64,000 nt of DNA from Rhizobium sp. Root482 (GCF_001426565.1 NZ_LMFA01000009.1:1-64000); one strand, 5' to 3'; positions 36,040 to 45,325 are shown, counted from the stretch's first letter. The notes: a model not told the origin generated them from the sequence alone. A program made the numbers and translations.

Positions 36040-36803
36040 GAGACAGGCCCTCCGCTGACAGACAGGGTTTGGCCGGTGATCCAGTTGGCGAACGGGGATG
36101 CGAGAAAGAGAACGGCATTCGATATGTCGTCCGGCAGCCCGATACGACGCAGGGGAATCTGCTCGAGCATGGCTTGCTGGCCTTCTTCGCCGTAGGAGGC
36201 CCACTGGCGCTCGTAGTCGGGGCTTGTCCGAAGGAAGCCGGGCGCCACCGCATTGACGTTGATGCCGAAGGGGCCAAGCTCATGGGCGAGCTGGCGGGCA
36301 AGGCTAATCAGTGCCGCCTTGGCGCTGGCATAGGCCTGAATCCCGGTCAGGCTGACGCCAAGGCCGGCGCCGCTGGAAATAAAGACCATCTTGCCGGCGC
36401 CGCTGGCCTTCATTGCCGGAACGACCGCGCGGGCGACCATGAAGGCGCCGCGAACATTGACGTCGTAGATACTGTCCCAATCGGCTGCCGGAACGTTTTC
36501 CACCGGTTGACGCTTCTGACCGAGCACACCGCCGGCGACATGGACGAAGATGTCGAAATCCGCACCCTGTTTCTCGACAAGCCGGGCGATGCTGTCCTCA
36601 TCGGTCACGTCAAGCCGCGCCGTGACGATCGATCCGCCGCGCTTGGCAATCGTGTACTGCTGCAGGAGTTCGAGTTCCGCCAGATTGACGTCGGTTGCCA
36701 GAACGGCAGCGCCATCGGCCGCGAACGCCTCGCAGATTGCACGCCCGATACCGCGGGCAGCGCCCGTGACGAGCACGCGCTTTCCTTCGAATTGAATATC
36801 CAT
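36036..36803 (-). CDS. Short-chain dehydrogenase/reductase
   Basis: A 255-residue classical SDR: NAD(P) motif VLVTGAARGIGRAI (TGxxxGxG, residues about 10-23), catalytic Ser in VFISSGAG, Tyr and Lys in AYASAKAAL. The acidic residue after the second strand (ATDVNLAEL) points to NAD rather than NADP. It starts one base after the IclR stop, so the two are co-transcribed. It ends with a four-base overlap to the deacetylase gene. Substrate unknown; probably an alcohol or ketone intermediate of the compound handled by this module. Confidence 0.9.
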   Translation of the reverse strand: MDIQFEGKRVLVTGAARGIGRAICEAFAADGAAVLATDVNLAELELLQQYTIAKRGGSIVTARLDVTDEDSIARLVEKQGADFDIFVHVAGGVLGQKRQPVENVPAADWDSIYDVNVRGAFMVARAVVPAMKASGAGKMVFISSGAGLGVSLTGIQAYASAKAALISLARQLAHELGPFGINVNAVAPGFLRTSPDYERQWASYGEEGQQAMLEQIPLRRIGLPDDISNAVLFLASPFANWITGQTLSVSGGPVS

Positions 36804-36804
36804 C

Positions 36805-37596
36805 TTACTGATTTTCCGTGTTTGGGCTTTTGTAGCCGAGCCTGGAACTGAGTTCGTCCGCATTGCGGATGACGGCGGCGATCATTCTGTCGCGGCTGGC
36901 GTCGAAGCGGGCGGTGACGGTTGCGATGTTGAGGGCGGCGATGACGTCGCCCGTCGCGTCGCGCACGGGCGCTGCGACGCCCGAGCCGCCGGCCACCGCT
37001 TCTTGGTCGCTGATGGCATAGCCGTTTTGACGCGCCGTCTCGATAATCCGGCGGATCTGCACGCGGTCGATCACCGTGTGTTCGGTAATCTGGACGATCC
37101 GCTCGCGTGCCAGATAGGCCGCGGTCTTGTCCGGCTTCCAATATCCAAGCAGCACGCGGCCCATCGCGGTACAGAAGGATGCATCCGAACCGGTCAGGTC
37201 GGAATCGAAACGCACGGATTTATGGCTCACGCTCTTGGCGAGAAGCTTGATGCGGCCATCACGGCGGCGCGCGCCAAGAAAGACGGTTTCCCCCTCGGTG
37301 TCGCGAAGCGCATCCATGATCGGCTGCGCGGTTGCGATCAGTTGCGCATCGCGCCCGCTCGACCAGCCGGGTCCGTTCCGGAAGGCCTCATGGATGCGAT
37401 AGGCTTCGGATTCGTCGCGCGTGACATAGGCGCGGGAGACCAGCGTCGCCAGCAGATTGAACGTGCTGCTTTTCGGATATCCCAGTTCCGAGACGATCAT
37501 TTTGAGGGTGAGGGGCTTTTGCGCGCGAGCGAGGAGCTCGAGCACCTCTAGAACGCGAACGGCGGACTTTACTTCAGAGTCACTGCTTATATTCAT
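36805..37596 (-). CDS. IclR-family transcriptional regulator
   Basis: A 263-residue regulator: N-terminal winged helix (residues about 8-70: SAVRVLEVLELLARAQKPL, then LGYPKSSTFNLLATL) and a C-terminal GAF-like IclR effector domain (LLAKSVSHKSVRFDSDLTGS, GSGVAAPVRD, ALNIATVTARFD). The ATG at 37596 is the family-like start. No good ribosome-binding site is visible, and the start codon lies inside the 16-base motif, consistent with autoregulation. It is divergent from the SDR/importer operon starting at 37679. Confidence 0.9.
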   Translation of the reverse strand: MNISSDSEVKSAVRVLEVLELLARAQKPLTLKMIVSELGYPKSSTFNLLATLVSRAYVTRDESEAYRIHEAFRNGPGWSSGRDAQLIATAQPIMDALRDTEGETVFLGARRRDGRIKLLAKSVSHKSVRFDSDLTGSDASFCTAMGRVLLGYWKPDKTAAYLARERIVQITEHTVIDRVQIRRIIETARQNGYAISDQEAVAGGSGVAAPVRDATGDVIAALNIATVTARFDASRDRMIAAVIRNADELSSRLGYKSPNTENQ

Positions 37597-37606
37597 ATAT
37601 GTGAAC
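37591..37606 (-). promoter_or_regulatory. Candidate IclR operator at the iclR start
   Basis: On the minus strand GTTCACATATATGAAT, identical over 16 bases to 35003-35018. It covers the IclR start codon and lies 73 bases upstream of the divergent SDR start, so one bound protein could control both directions. Confidence 0.6.
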
Positions 37607-37678
37607 CAAATTCTCATTGAAGAATATGGATGCAGCCATACCATGTTCCTGAAATTTTGAAAAGGAGCAGTTTTAAAC

Positions 37679-38428
37679 ATGAGTGCACAAGAGAAGGTCG
37701 CAATCGTCACCGGCGGAGCGCGTGGAATTGGCAAGGCCTGTGCCATGGATCTGGCGCGGGCGGGCTATTCGCTCGTTCTGGTCGACCTGCTTGAGAAGGA
37801 GCTCTCGGACACCGCCGCGCTGATTTCCGCGGAAGGCCGCAAGGTGCTGACCTTCGTCGCCGACGTCTCCAGCCACAAGCGCGCGGGCGAGATCGTTGCC
37901 GAGACGATCCAGGCGTTCGGCCGCATCGACTTCCTCCTGAACAATGCCGGCCGCTCGGCGCCGGTCGGCATTCTGGAGATTTCCGAAGACGAATTCGACC
38001 GCGCCATCGCGATCAACCTGAAGAGCTGCTTTAACTATATCCAGCACACCGCACCCCATATGCTGCACCAGGGCAGCGGGCGCATCGTCTCGATGTCGTC
38101 GCTCAACGCCCTGTCGGGCGGCGTGACGGCAGCCGTCAGCCGCTTTGCCTATGCTGCCGCAAAGGCCGGCATTCTTGGTATGACGCGGGCATTGGCCAAG
38201 GAACTCGGCCCGGTTATCTCGATCAATGCTATATGCCCGGGTGTGATCCGCACCGAGATCGACACCAACGTGACCGATCGCGCCGACGAGGTGATCAAGG
38301 GTATTGCGCTCGGCCGGCTTGGCTGCGCCGACGATGTGGCGCGGCTCGTGACATTCCTCGCGACGTCGGAGCCGTGCTTCATGACCGGGCAGACGCTGAC
38401 GGTCGATGGCTTCCAGTTCAACGTCTGA
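37679..38428 (+). CDS. Short-chain dehydrogenase/reductase (3-oxoacyl-ACP-reductase-like)
   Basis: A 249-residue classical SDR with VAIVTGGARGIGKA (TGxxxGxG, residues about 8-21), NNAGRSAPVG, Ser in VSMSSLNA, Tyr and Lys in FAYAAAKAGI, and PGVIRTEIDT. LVDLLEKE after the second strand suggests NAD. AAAAGGAGC precedes the start. First gene of the operon that continues with the permeases, ATPase and M20 peptidase. Distinct in sequence from the SDR at 36036, so the two probably catalyse different steps or opposite stereochemistry. Confidence 0.9.
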   Translation: MSAQEKVAIVTGGARGIGKACAMDLARAGYSLVLVDLLEKELSDTAALISAEGRKVLTFVADVSSHKRAGEIVAETIQAFGRIDFLLNNAGRSAPVGILEISEDEFDRAIAINLKSCFNYIQHTAPHMLHQGSGRIVSMSSLNALSGGVTAAVSRFAYAAAKAGILGMTRALAKELGPVISINAICPGVIRTEIDTNVTDRADEVIKGIALGRLGCADDVARLVTFLATSEPCFMTGQTLTVDGFQFNV

Positions 38429-38465
38429 TCTGCCATCGAACCGGCTTTAGAAGGACAGGGCAAAG

Positions 38466-39185
38466 ATGACGGAGTTATTGCAACTGGTGAGTTTCGGTCC
38501 CGGCGGATGGGGCTTCGCATTGCTCATCGCTGCCTTCATGACCGTTTCCGTCGCGGTCTGCGGCTTCCTGATCGGCGGCGTCATCGGCGCCGTCATTGCC
38601 TGGGGGAAGCTGGCCGGAAACCTGCCGGTCCGGTTTTCCGCGGATGCCTATACGACGGTCCTTCGCGGCATCCCGGATCTGCTCGTGATCTATCTCTTCT
38701 ATTTCGGCGGCAGCATGGCGGTAACGGGGCTCTTCAACCTTTGGGGTGAGGCAGGCTTCGTGGGCGTGCCGCCATTTGCGGCCGGCGCAACGGCGATCGG
38801 CGTCGTCTCCGGCGCCTATCAGGCCGAGGTGTTTCGCGGCGCATTCCGTGTTCTGGCGAAAGGCGAGATCGAGGCTGGAAAGGCCGCGGGCATGAGCCCG
38901 GTCCTCCTCTTCCGCCGCATCATCGCTCCACAGGTCCTTCGTCATGCGCTGCCGGGCATCGGCAATATCTGGCAGATGGCCCTGAAGGAATCCGCGTTGA
39001 TTTCGGTGACGGGCCTGGTCGAACTTCTCCGCCAGTCGCAGATCGCCGCGGGATCGACCCGCAAGCCGTTTGAATTCTATCTCATCGCCGGGGCAATATT
39101 CCTCGTCATCACATGGTTGTCGCAGCATGTGTTCTCGTGGCTTGAAAGCCGGGCACGCCGAAGCATGCCCGGGGGGATCGTCTGA
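38466..39185 (+). CDS. ABC transporter permease, polar amino-acid/opine type (HisQ-like)
   Basis: A 239-residue permease with about five hydrophobic segments. Landmarks: SADAYTTVLRGIPDLLVIYL (residues about 55-75) and the ATPase-contact loop KGEIEAGKAAGMSPVLLFRR. Similar to HisQ/OccQ-type permeases. Its stop shares one base with the start of the next permease (TGATG). Confidence 0.95.
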   Translation: MTELLQLVSFGPGGWGFALLIAAFMTVSVAVCGFLIGGVIGAVIAWGKLAGNLPVRFSADAYTTVLRGIPDLLVIYLFYFGGSMAVTGLFNLWGEAGFVGVPPFAAGATAIGVVSGAYQAEVFRGAFRVLAKGEIEAGKAAGMSPVLLFRRIIAPQVLRHALPGIGNIWQMALKESALISVTGLVELLRQSQIAAGSTRKPFEFYLIAGAIFLVITWLSQHVFSWLESRARRSMPGGIV

Positions 39186-39904
39186 TGGATCCGGTTTTTG
39201 TCCGCGACAGTTTTCTGCAACTGCTCTCCGGCGTGCCGCTGACGCTTGAACTGACGGCGTTCGCCTTTGTCATCGGATTGGTACTGGCTGTGCTGATCGC
39301 CCTGATGCAGGTATCCGGTCTGCGCGTGCTTCGCATGCCGGCGAGTGCCTATGTCTTCGTCATTCGCGGCACGCCGCTTCTGGTGCAGATCTTCCTGATC
39401 TACTACGGCCTGGGGCAGTTTCGCCCCACATTGCAGAGCCTTGGATTGTGGCAGTTTTTCCGCGAGGCCTATTGGTGCGGAATTCTCGCCCTGTCGCTGA
39501 ACAGCGCTGCCTATGGCAGCGAAGTGCTGCGCGGCGCCCTGCTCTCGGTGTCCAGGCGCGAGATCGAGGCGGCAAAGGCCTGTGGCATGTCGGGCCTGCT
39601 GCTCTACCGCCGCATCATCCTGCCCTTGGCGCTGCGCCAGGCGCTGCCGGCCTATGGCAACGAACTGATCCTGATGGTCAAGGCAACTTCTCTGGTCTCG
39701 ATCATCACCATGATGGAAGTAACCGGTGTCGCGGCGCGGCTGATTTCCGAGACCTATCGGCCGGTCGAGGTCTTCATCGCCGCCGGAACGATCTATCTCA
39801 TCATCAACTTCCTGCTGACACGCGCTGTTTCGATGTTGGACTGGTGGCTGACGCCGCATCTGCGCGGCCTCCCAACGACCGATAAGACGGAGCAAGCCAA
39901 ATGA
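39185..39904 (+). CDS. ABC transporter permease, polar amino-acid/opine type (HisM-like)
   Basis: A 239-residue permease paired with the preceding one. Landmarks: [20 protein letters not shown] (residues about 55-75) and [20 protein letters not shown]. Coupled to both neighbours by overlapping start and stop codons. The two permeases plus the ATPase form a HisQMP-type complex that needs the binding protein encoded at 34040. Confidence 0.95.
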   Translation: MDPVFVRDSFLQLLSGVPLTLELTAFAFVIGLVLAVLIALMQVSGLRVLRMPASAYVFVIRGTPLLVQIFLIYYGLGQFRPTLQSLGLWQFFREAYWCGILALSLNSAAYGSEVLRGALLSVSRREIEAAKACGMSGLLLYRRIILPLALRQALPAYGNELILMVKATSLVSIITMMEVTGVAARLISETYRPVEVFIAAGTIYLIINFLLTRAVSMLDWWLTPHLRGLPTTDKTEQAK

Positions 39905-40686
39905 CTGAAAAGGCAACCATGCAACCCGTTATCTCCCTGCGCAACCTGCGCAAAAGCTTCGGGGCACTCGAAGTCCTCAAGGGCATTTCTCTCGATGCGC
40001 ACAAGGGCGATGTGATCGCGATCCTCGGTTCGTCCGGCTCGGGCAAGAGTACCATGCTGCGCTGTATCAACATGCTGGAAATACCCACTGCCGGTGACGT
40101 CGTGGTCGGCGGGGAAACCGTGAAGCTCAAGAAGCAGGGCCACGGCCTTGCCATCGCCGACCGACGCCAGATCGATGGCATCCGGTCCCGCGCCGCGATG
40201 GTTTTCCAGAGCTTCAATCTGTGGTCCCACATGACTATTCTCGAAAACCTGATCGAAGCGCCGATCCATGTACAGCGGCGTCCACGGGCGGAATGTATCG
40301 CCGAGGCGATGGCGCTTCTGGAGAAGGTCGGCATCGCGGACAAGCGTGACGCCTATCCTTCCCACCTGTCGGGCGGCCAGCAGCAGCGTGCCGCGATTGC
40401 CAGGGCCCTGGCAATGCACCCGGATGTCATGCTCTTCGACGAGCCGACATCGGCGCTCGATCCCGAGCGCGTCGGGGAGGTTCTGGCCGTGATGCGCTCC
40501 CTTGCGGACGAAGGACGCACCATGCTGCTCGTCACGCACGAGATCGCCTTCGCGCGGGATGTGGCGACCCGGGTGATTTTTCTGCACGAGGGCGTCATCG
40601 AAGAGGACGGCCCTGCCGACGAGGTCTTTCGCAATCCGAAATCGGAGCGGTTCCGCAGGTTCATCTCCAACACCCAGCACGGCTGA
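39901..40686 (+). CDS. ABC transporter ATP-binding protein, polar amino-acid/opine type (HisP-like)
   Basis: A 261-residue ATPase: Walker [10 protein letters not shown] (residues about 43-51), [15 protein letters not shown] and Walker [19 protein letters not shown]. The insert with [20 protein letters not shown] is typical of the HisP/OccP branch. Starts with a four-base overlap (ATGA) to the permease and ends 16 bases before the M20 peptidase gene. Confidence 0.95.
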   Translation: MTEKATMQPVISLRNLRKSFGALEVLKGISLDAHKGDVIAILGSSGSGKSTMLRCINMLEIPTAGDVVVGGETVKLKKQGHGLAIADRRQIDGIRSRAAMVFQSFNLWSHMTILENLIEAPIHVQRRPRAECIAEAMALLEKVGIADKRDAYPSHLSGGQQQRAAIARALAMHPDVMLFDEPTSALDPERVGEVLAVMRSLADEGRTMLLVTHEIAFARDVATRVIFLHEGVIEEDGPADEVFRNPKSERFRRFISNTQHG

Positions 40687-40702
40687 AGGATAGGACAGAC
40701 GG

Positions 40703-41863
40703 ATGCACGCACGGGAAGCCGAAATCCTCGAATGGATATCCTCGCAGCAGGACAATATGGTGTCGCTGCTATCGACCCTGGTGAATGTCGATTCCGGGTC
40801 CTATGACAAGGAAGGCGTCGATGCGGTCGGGGTGCTCCTGTCGCGCTTTTTCGCCGATCATGGAATCCAGACCCGGGCACTCCCGGTGGAACGCTTTGGC
40901 GATACGTTGCTTGCCGGGACAAAGGCTGTCCGCCGCGACGGCGGGCGTCACAATATCCTGTTGATGGGGCACAGGGATACCGTGTTCGGCAAGGGGGAGG
41001 CCGCCCGCCGACCGTTTCATATCGTGGGTGACCGCGCCTATGGTCCGGGCGTTGCGGACATGAAGGCCGGCCTGGTTATGAATGCCTTCATCCTTGCCGC
41101 GTTTCAGAAATTTTCGCCCGATGTGCCGGTTGTCGTGATGATGACCGGGGACGAGGAGATCGGCTCCCAGGCTTCGCGGGCGCATATCGAGGAAGAGGCC
41201 GGCTTTGCGAGGGCCGTCTTCAATGCCGAGCCGGCGCGCCCGACGGGCAATTTCGTCAGCGGCCGCAAGGGTGGCTTCACCTATCGTTTCGAGATCGGCG
41301 GCAAGGCCGCGCATGCGGGCGTCAATTTCACTGAGGGCGTCAGCGCCATCAGTGAACTGGCGCACAAGATCACCGCGCTGCACGGGCTGACGGATGTGGA
41401 GCGCGGCATCACGCTCAATGTCGGCCTGGTGAATGGCGGTTCTTCCACCAACACCGTGGCCGCGAAGGCCTCCGGCGAAGTCGATGTCCGCTTTGTCGAT
41501 GGCGAGCAGCGCGGCCGGCTGATCACGGACATCGAGGCGATCCTTGCGGGCGCGATCGTCCCAGGCGCTACGATCACCTTCGAGCGACAGAGCGAATCCC
41601 TGCCTCTCGCGCCGACACCGGACAATGTCGTGCTTTCTGCCCTTTATTGCGGGGCGGCGGCGGCGCTCGGCTTCGACATAGTGGGTGAATATACAGGCGG
41701 ATGCGCGGATTCCGGCATTGCGTCCAGCGCGGGCGCGCCGACGGTGTGCGCCGCAGGCCCTGTCGGCGGAAAAGCCCATACCGGGGATGAATACATCCTT
41801 GTCGAGACGCTCTCGCAGCGCGCCTCCATCGTCGCGGCATCGATCGTCAGACTGATCGCCTGA
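40703..41863 (+). CDS. M20-family metallopeptidase, glutamate-carboxypeptidase (CPG2) type
   Basis: A 386-residue zinc enzyme of the CPG2/ArgE branch: MGHRDTVFGKGEAARRPF (metal His), YGPGVADMKAGLVM (bridging Asp), MTGDEEIGSQ (catalytic Glu), NAEPARPTGNFVSGRKG and a late His (KAHTGDEYI). No signal peptide. Such enzymes remove an acyl, carbamoyl or glutamyl group from an amino acid. Last gene of the importer operon, so it likely processes the imported ligand. With the deacetylase-fold enzyme it suggests an amide, imide or N-substituted amino acid. Confidence 0.85.
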   Translation: MHAREAEILEWISSQQDNMVSLLSTLVNVDSGSYDKEGVDAVGVLLSRFFADHGIQTRALPVERFGDTLLAGTKAVRRDGGRHNILLMGHRDTVFGKGEAARRPFHIVGDRAYGPGVADMKAGLVMNAFILAAFQKFSPDVPVVVMMTGDEEIGSQASRAHIEEEAGFARAVFNAEPARPTGNFVSGRKGGFTYRFEIGGKAAHAGVNFTEGVSAISELAHKITALHGLTDVERGITLNVGLVNGGSSTNTVAAKASGEVDVRFVDGEQRGRLITDIEAILAGAIVPGATITFERQSESLPLAPTPDNVVLSALYCGAAAALGFDIVGEYTGGCADSGIASSAGAPTVCAAGPVGGKAHTGDEYILVETLSQRASIVAASIVRLIA

Positions 41864-41905
41864 CGGATTGTCGGGAGCGCCCGGTGGCGAGCGCTCTGTT
41901 CTTCG

Positions 41906-43021
41906 TCAGGTCGAGCGATTTTGCAGGCCGCTCCATTCGGCAGGCGCCGCCCATGCGTAGGGCGCGGGGTAGGCAAGCGTGACGCCGAGGTCGAACGCGG
42001 CGTGCCAGCCCCAGCGGGGATCGTCGAGAAAACCGCGCCCGATCGCAACCTGATCGGCCTTGCCGCTCTCGATAAGGTCGTTTGCCTGCTGCGATCCGGT
42101 AATCATGCCAACCGCGCGGGTGATGATGCCGCTTTCCCGGCGCACGGCCTCGGCCAGCGACGGATGCTCGTCTTCCGCATTGGCGACGGTCGGATTGCTG
42201 ACGGGAATGCCACTCGATGTCACGCAGGCATAATCGACACCTATGGCTTTCAGCCGCGTTGCGAGCGTCGTCGCATGCGTGACGGTGAGGCCGTCTTCCG
42301 CCCAGTCGCTGCCGGTAATGCGTGCACCCACGGCGATGCCGCTTGCGGCATTGCGAACCGTCTCGGCAATACGCAGCGGAAAGGCCATGCGCCGCTCGTC
42401 ATCGCCGCCCCAGGCGTCCTGCCGTGTATTGGAGAGCGGGGAGTGGAACTGATGCAGCAGATAGCCATGCGCGATATGGATCTCGATGACCTTGAGGCCC
42501 AGTCTCGCCGCGCGGATAGACGCGTTGCGGAAATCGTCCGCGATCCCGTCGAGGTCCTCTTCCGTCGCCGCCTGCGGAAGGGCCCAGCCCGCGCGATGGG
42601 CAATCGTGGATGGCGCAAGTGTCTGCCAGGCGTCACTGCCCGAAAGGCTTCCGCCGGGCGTCTCCCAGGGGCGATGGGCCGAACCCTTGCGGCCGGCGTG
42701 CGACAGTTGGATCCCGAATTCGGTGCCCGGCAGAGCCACCCGGCGGGCCTGGTCCAGAACGGCGCCCAAGGCATCCTCGCAGGCATCGGAGTAGAGACCG
42801 AGGCAGCCGTGGGTGATGCGACCGCGGCGCGAAACGGCCGTCGCCTCGATCATCACCAATCCGGCGCCCGACATGGCGAGCGACATGAGGTGCTGCAGAT
42901 GCCAGGGCGAGGCACAGCCGTCATTGGCCATGTACTGGCACATCGGCGCGACAGCAATGCGGTTCGGCAGTGTCACCGGATCAAGCGTGAGAGGCGTAAA
43001 AAGCGGAGCTATGGACATCAT
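41906..43021 (-). CDS. Old-yellow-enzyme family NADH:flavin oxidoreductase (YqjM-like)
   Basis: A 371-residue FMN barrel enzyme. The N-terminal LPNRIAVAPMCQYMANDG with the Cys next to Gln-Tyr, HAGRKGSAH and the substrate pair in EIHIAHGYLLHQFHSP mark the thermophilic-like/YqjM class. These enzymes reduce activated C=C bonds using NAD(P)H. Convergent with the importer/M20 operon and followed by the right repeat copy. It may reduce an unsaturated intermediate of the module. Confidence 0.85.
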   Translation of the reverse strand: MMSIAPLFTPLTLDPVTLPNRIAVAPMCQYMANDGCASPWHLQHLMSLAMSGAGLVMIEATAVSRRGRITHGCLGLYSDACEDALGAVLDQARRVALPGTEFGIQLSHAGRKGSAHRPWETPGGSLSGSDAWQTLAPSTIAHRAGWALPQAATEEDLDGIADDFRNASIRAARLGLKVIEIHIAHGYLLHQFHSPLSNTRQDAWGGDDERRMAFPLRIAETVRNAASGIAVGARITGSDWAEDGLTVTHATTLATRLKAIGVDYACVTSSGIPVSNPTVANAEDEHPSLAEAVRRESGIITRAVGMITGSQQANDLIESGKADQVAIGRGFLDDPRWGWHAAFDLGVTLAYPAPYAWAAPAEWSGLQNRST

Positions 43022-43228
43022 TGTTCACTTGCATTGAGGCACGCAGTTGCGGTGCGGCTGAAGGATCGCGAGCCACGACCAAGACAGGACCAGTCCGGGC
43101 TTGGCAACCGAAATCCGGTTCACATGCGGAAACGCTGGAAAAGCTGCAGCAATGCCTCTCGAACAGCTGCAGCGCAATTGTCGCGGAAACGGAAGTGATT
43201 TTGACAGTGGCTGCCCAGGCGCAATTAA
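43022..43228. other. Spacer between the OYE gene and the right repeat
   Basis: 207 bases upstream of the OYE gene start, so its promoter should be here. Short inverted pieces such as AGCTGCAG (43157-43186 region) occur, but no gene, terminator or operator is convincing. Confidence 0.35.
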
Positions 43229-43511
43229 TGGTAGTGGACGCAGTCCGTAGCGAACCCGTCTCGGAATTGCTTTTCGCTGATAACGGCGGATTTACAGGGA
43301 ATTTTCCCATAATTCGAATTCGAGATCCATTCCTAAAGCAATAAATTCTATTACTATCAATTATTTAACTTAGAATACCCTTCTCAATGGAACAGGGAAT
43401 TTTCGTGCCCTAACTGGGGAAACTTATCGATGGCGCACCGGCTTAACAGGATGAGATTCTTTGGATTTTATTCTGTAGCATTAAGCGTCATGCCTTCTCA
43501 TTGTCGTGTGA
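43229..43511 (+). repeat. Direct repeat A, right copy
   Basis: Counterpart of 32918-33201, same orientation, about 85 % identical by eye. Weaker similarity continues to about 43560, then jumps to repeat B; relative to the left copy about 680 bases, including the lipoprotein gene and IS30 debris, are absent. Distance between the copies is about 10.3 kb. Confidence 0.85.
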
Positions 43512-43563
43512 ACTACCAGATGGTTGCAGCTTACGCAAAACATGGGTCAGTGCTAGAAGGTCA

Positions 43564-43630
43564 GGCACTTGGGCATGCCCCCGAGGTTGGACGTCCAACT
43601 TTCGGAGGACCAAATAACTTGAGCGAAGCT
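43564..43630 (+). repeat. Repeat B, right copy, containing a long hairpin
   Basis: Matches 33933-34002. The stem is CCCCCGA (43578-43584) with TCGGAGG (43602-43608) around a perfect GTTGGAC/GTCCAAC pair (43586-43599). Compensation is imperfect at one position. It lies 107 bases past the stop of the minus-strand semialdehyde dehydrogenase gene and could end that transcript. Confidence 0.8.
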
Positions 43631-43736
43631 TAGTGTGCTACGGCTCGGTCAGCGCCATGCATGACGATCTGGTATCCTCGAAAAAACCTGCTGATTGCCT
43701 CCGGCCGCATACACCTGCAGCCGGAGTACCGTGTTG

Positions 43737-45167
43737 TCAAATTTCCGAGACAAACTTTGTGCGCTGGAAGGCTTCTAGGCCCTCAATACCGGATTCGGAG
43801 CCATAGCCACTTTCGTTAACTCCGCCGAACGGAGTCTCCGCAGTCGAGATCACGGTATGGTTGACGCCGACCATGCCAGCCTCCAGCGCCATCTCGGTGT
43901 TACGCGCTAACGTGCCGTTGCGAGTGAAGACGAATGAGGCAAGGCCGTAGGGCAACGAATTCGCCCGTTCAATGACTTCGTCGAAGGTTGAAAAGGTCGT
44001 TGTCGGAGCGACCGGGCCGAAGGGCTCTTCCGTCATGATACGAGCGCTGTCGGGAACATTCTTGAGCAGCGTTGGTGCGTAGAAATAACCGTTGTTGCCA
44101 ATGCGCTCACCGCCGGTGACGATTTCGGCGCCATCCGCCTTGGCATCGGCGATGAAGCCGTCCATCACGTCAAGACGGCGGGACGCGATCATTGGCCCCA
44201 TCTGGACACCGTCTTCGAGACCATGGCCAATCTTGATCCTGCGGGTGCGCTCCGCAAACCCTTCGATGAAAGGCTTGTAGAGGCTGTCATGCACGTAGAA
44301 GCGGGTCGGCGACGTGCAGACCTGTCCGGCATTGCGGAATTTCGCGGCGACTACGGCATCGAGCGCCCGATCGAGGTCGGCATCGGCATGGACGATGACC
44401 GGCGAATGGCCGCCGAGTTCCATCGTACAACGTTTTAGCGTGTCGGCAGCGAGCTTCTGCAGCAGCTTGCCGACAGGCGTCGAACCGGTGAGCGATACCT
44501 TCTTCGGAATCGGCGAGGTGAGCAAGTAGGACGAAACATCAGCCGGAATGCCGAAAACGATGTTCAGGACGCCTGCCGGAAGGCCGGCTTCCTGGAAGCA
44601 GCGGCCGAAGGCGATCGCAGTGCCGGGAGTTTCCTCGGCCGGCTTGATAATGATCGAGCAGCCTGCCCCGAGCGCGCCCGCAATCTTACGAATGACGTTG
44701 CTGGCTGGGAAATTCCACGCCGCAAAGGCTGCAACCGGCCCGATCGGCTCCTTGAAGACCATTTGACGAACACCGGGAATACGCGCCGGGACAATGCGAC
44801 CATAGGCGCGCTTACCCTCTTCGGCGTACCAGCGAACGACATCGGCCGAAAACTGCACTTCGCCGGTTGCTTCGCCGAGCGGCTTGCCGTTTTCAAGCGT
44901 TAGCGTGCGGGCGATCTCACCCTTACGTTGCGCGATGAGGTCGGCTGCCTTGTCCATGATGTCGAAACGCTGGATCGCCGTCATTGTCTTCCATACCGCA
45001 AAACCACGCGCCGATGACGCCAGTGCCTCGTCGAGGTCCGCCTTCGAGGCATGTGGCAGTCGGCCCAAAACATCGCCTGTCGCCGGATCTATCAAATCTT
45101 CGCCCGCGCCTTCGCTGCCGGCGCGGAAGACGCCGTCGATCAATAGTTCAAGTCGCTCGCTGTACAT
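43737..45167 (-). CDS. gabD: NAD(P)-dependent aldehyde dehydrogenase, succinate-semialdehyde type
   Basis: A 476-residue ALDH. Catalytic Cys in RNAGQVCTSPTRFYV, general-base Glu in TMELGGHSPVIV and oxyanion Asn in FAAWNFPAS are all present, and the length is normal. Close in pattern to succinate-semialdehyde/2-oxoglutarate-semialdehyde dehydrogenases. The ATG at 45167 follows AAAGGGAACCG; a start at 45182 would overlap that site. Divergent from the GntR gene with a shared control region. It probably oxidises an aldehyde from the pathway encoded to its right; the symbol is provisional. Confidence 0.8.
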   Translation of the reverse strand: MYSERLELLIDGVFRAGSEGAGEDLIDPATGDVLGRLPHASKADLDEALASSARGFAVWKTMTAIQRFDIMDKAADLIAQRKGEIARTLTLENGKPLGEATGEVQFSADVVRWYAEEGKRAYGRIVPARIPGVRQMVFKEPIGPVAAFAAWNFPASNVIRKIAGALGAGCSIIIKPAEETPGTAIAFGRCFQEAGLPAGVLNIVFGIPADVSSYLLTSPIPKKVSLTGSTPVGKLLQKLAADTLKRCTMELGGHSPVIVHADADLDRALDAVVAAKFRNAGQVCTSPTRFYVHDSLYKPFIEGFAERTRRIKIGHGLEDGVQMGPMIASRRLDVMDGFIADAKADGAEIVTGGERIGNNGYFYAPTLLKNVPDSARIMTEEPFGPVAPTTTFSTFDEVIERANSLPYGLASFVFTRNGTLARNTEMALEAGMVGVNHTVISTAETPFGGVNESGYGSESGIEGLEAFQRTKFVSEI

Positions 45168-45291
45168 TCGGTTCCCTTTCATTCAGGCCGCTGTTCATCG
45201 ACGAGCCGCCAATCGCAAAACACATTGCCCGTTGCTGGGCCGGGCAGAACTGCGCCAATTCACAGCCCTCCAAAATCTTTCAGCACTGCAA

Positions 45292-45319
45292 TTGACATGT
45301 ACATTGTATACAGTATGGT
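45292..45319 (+). promoter_or_regulatory. Promoter with embedded palindromic operator for the GntR-headed operon
   Basis: TTGACA (45292-45297), 16 bases, TATGGT (45314-45319) form a good sigma-70-like promoter. The spacer contains TTGTATACAG (45304-45313), a palindrome (TGTATACA) of the type bound by FCD-class GntR regulators. Transcription would begin close to the ATG at 45326, so the gntR mRNA may be leaderless. Confidence 0.65.
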
Positions 45320-45325
45320 GTCGAC

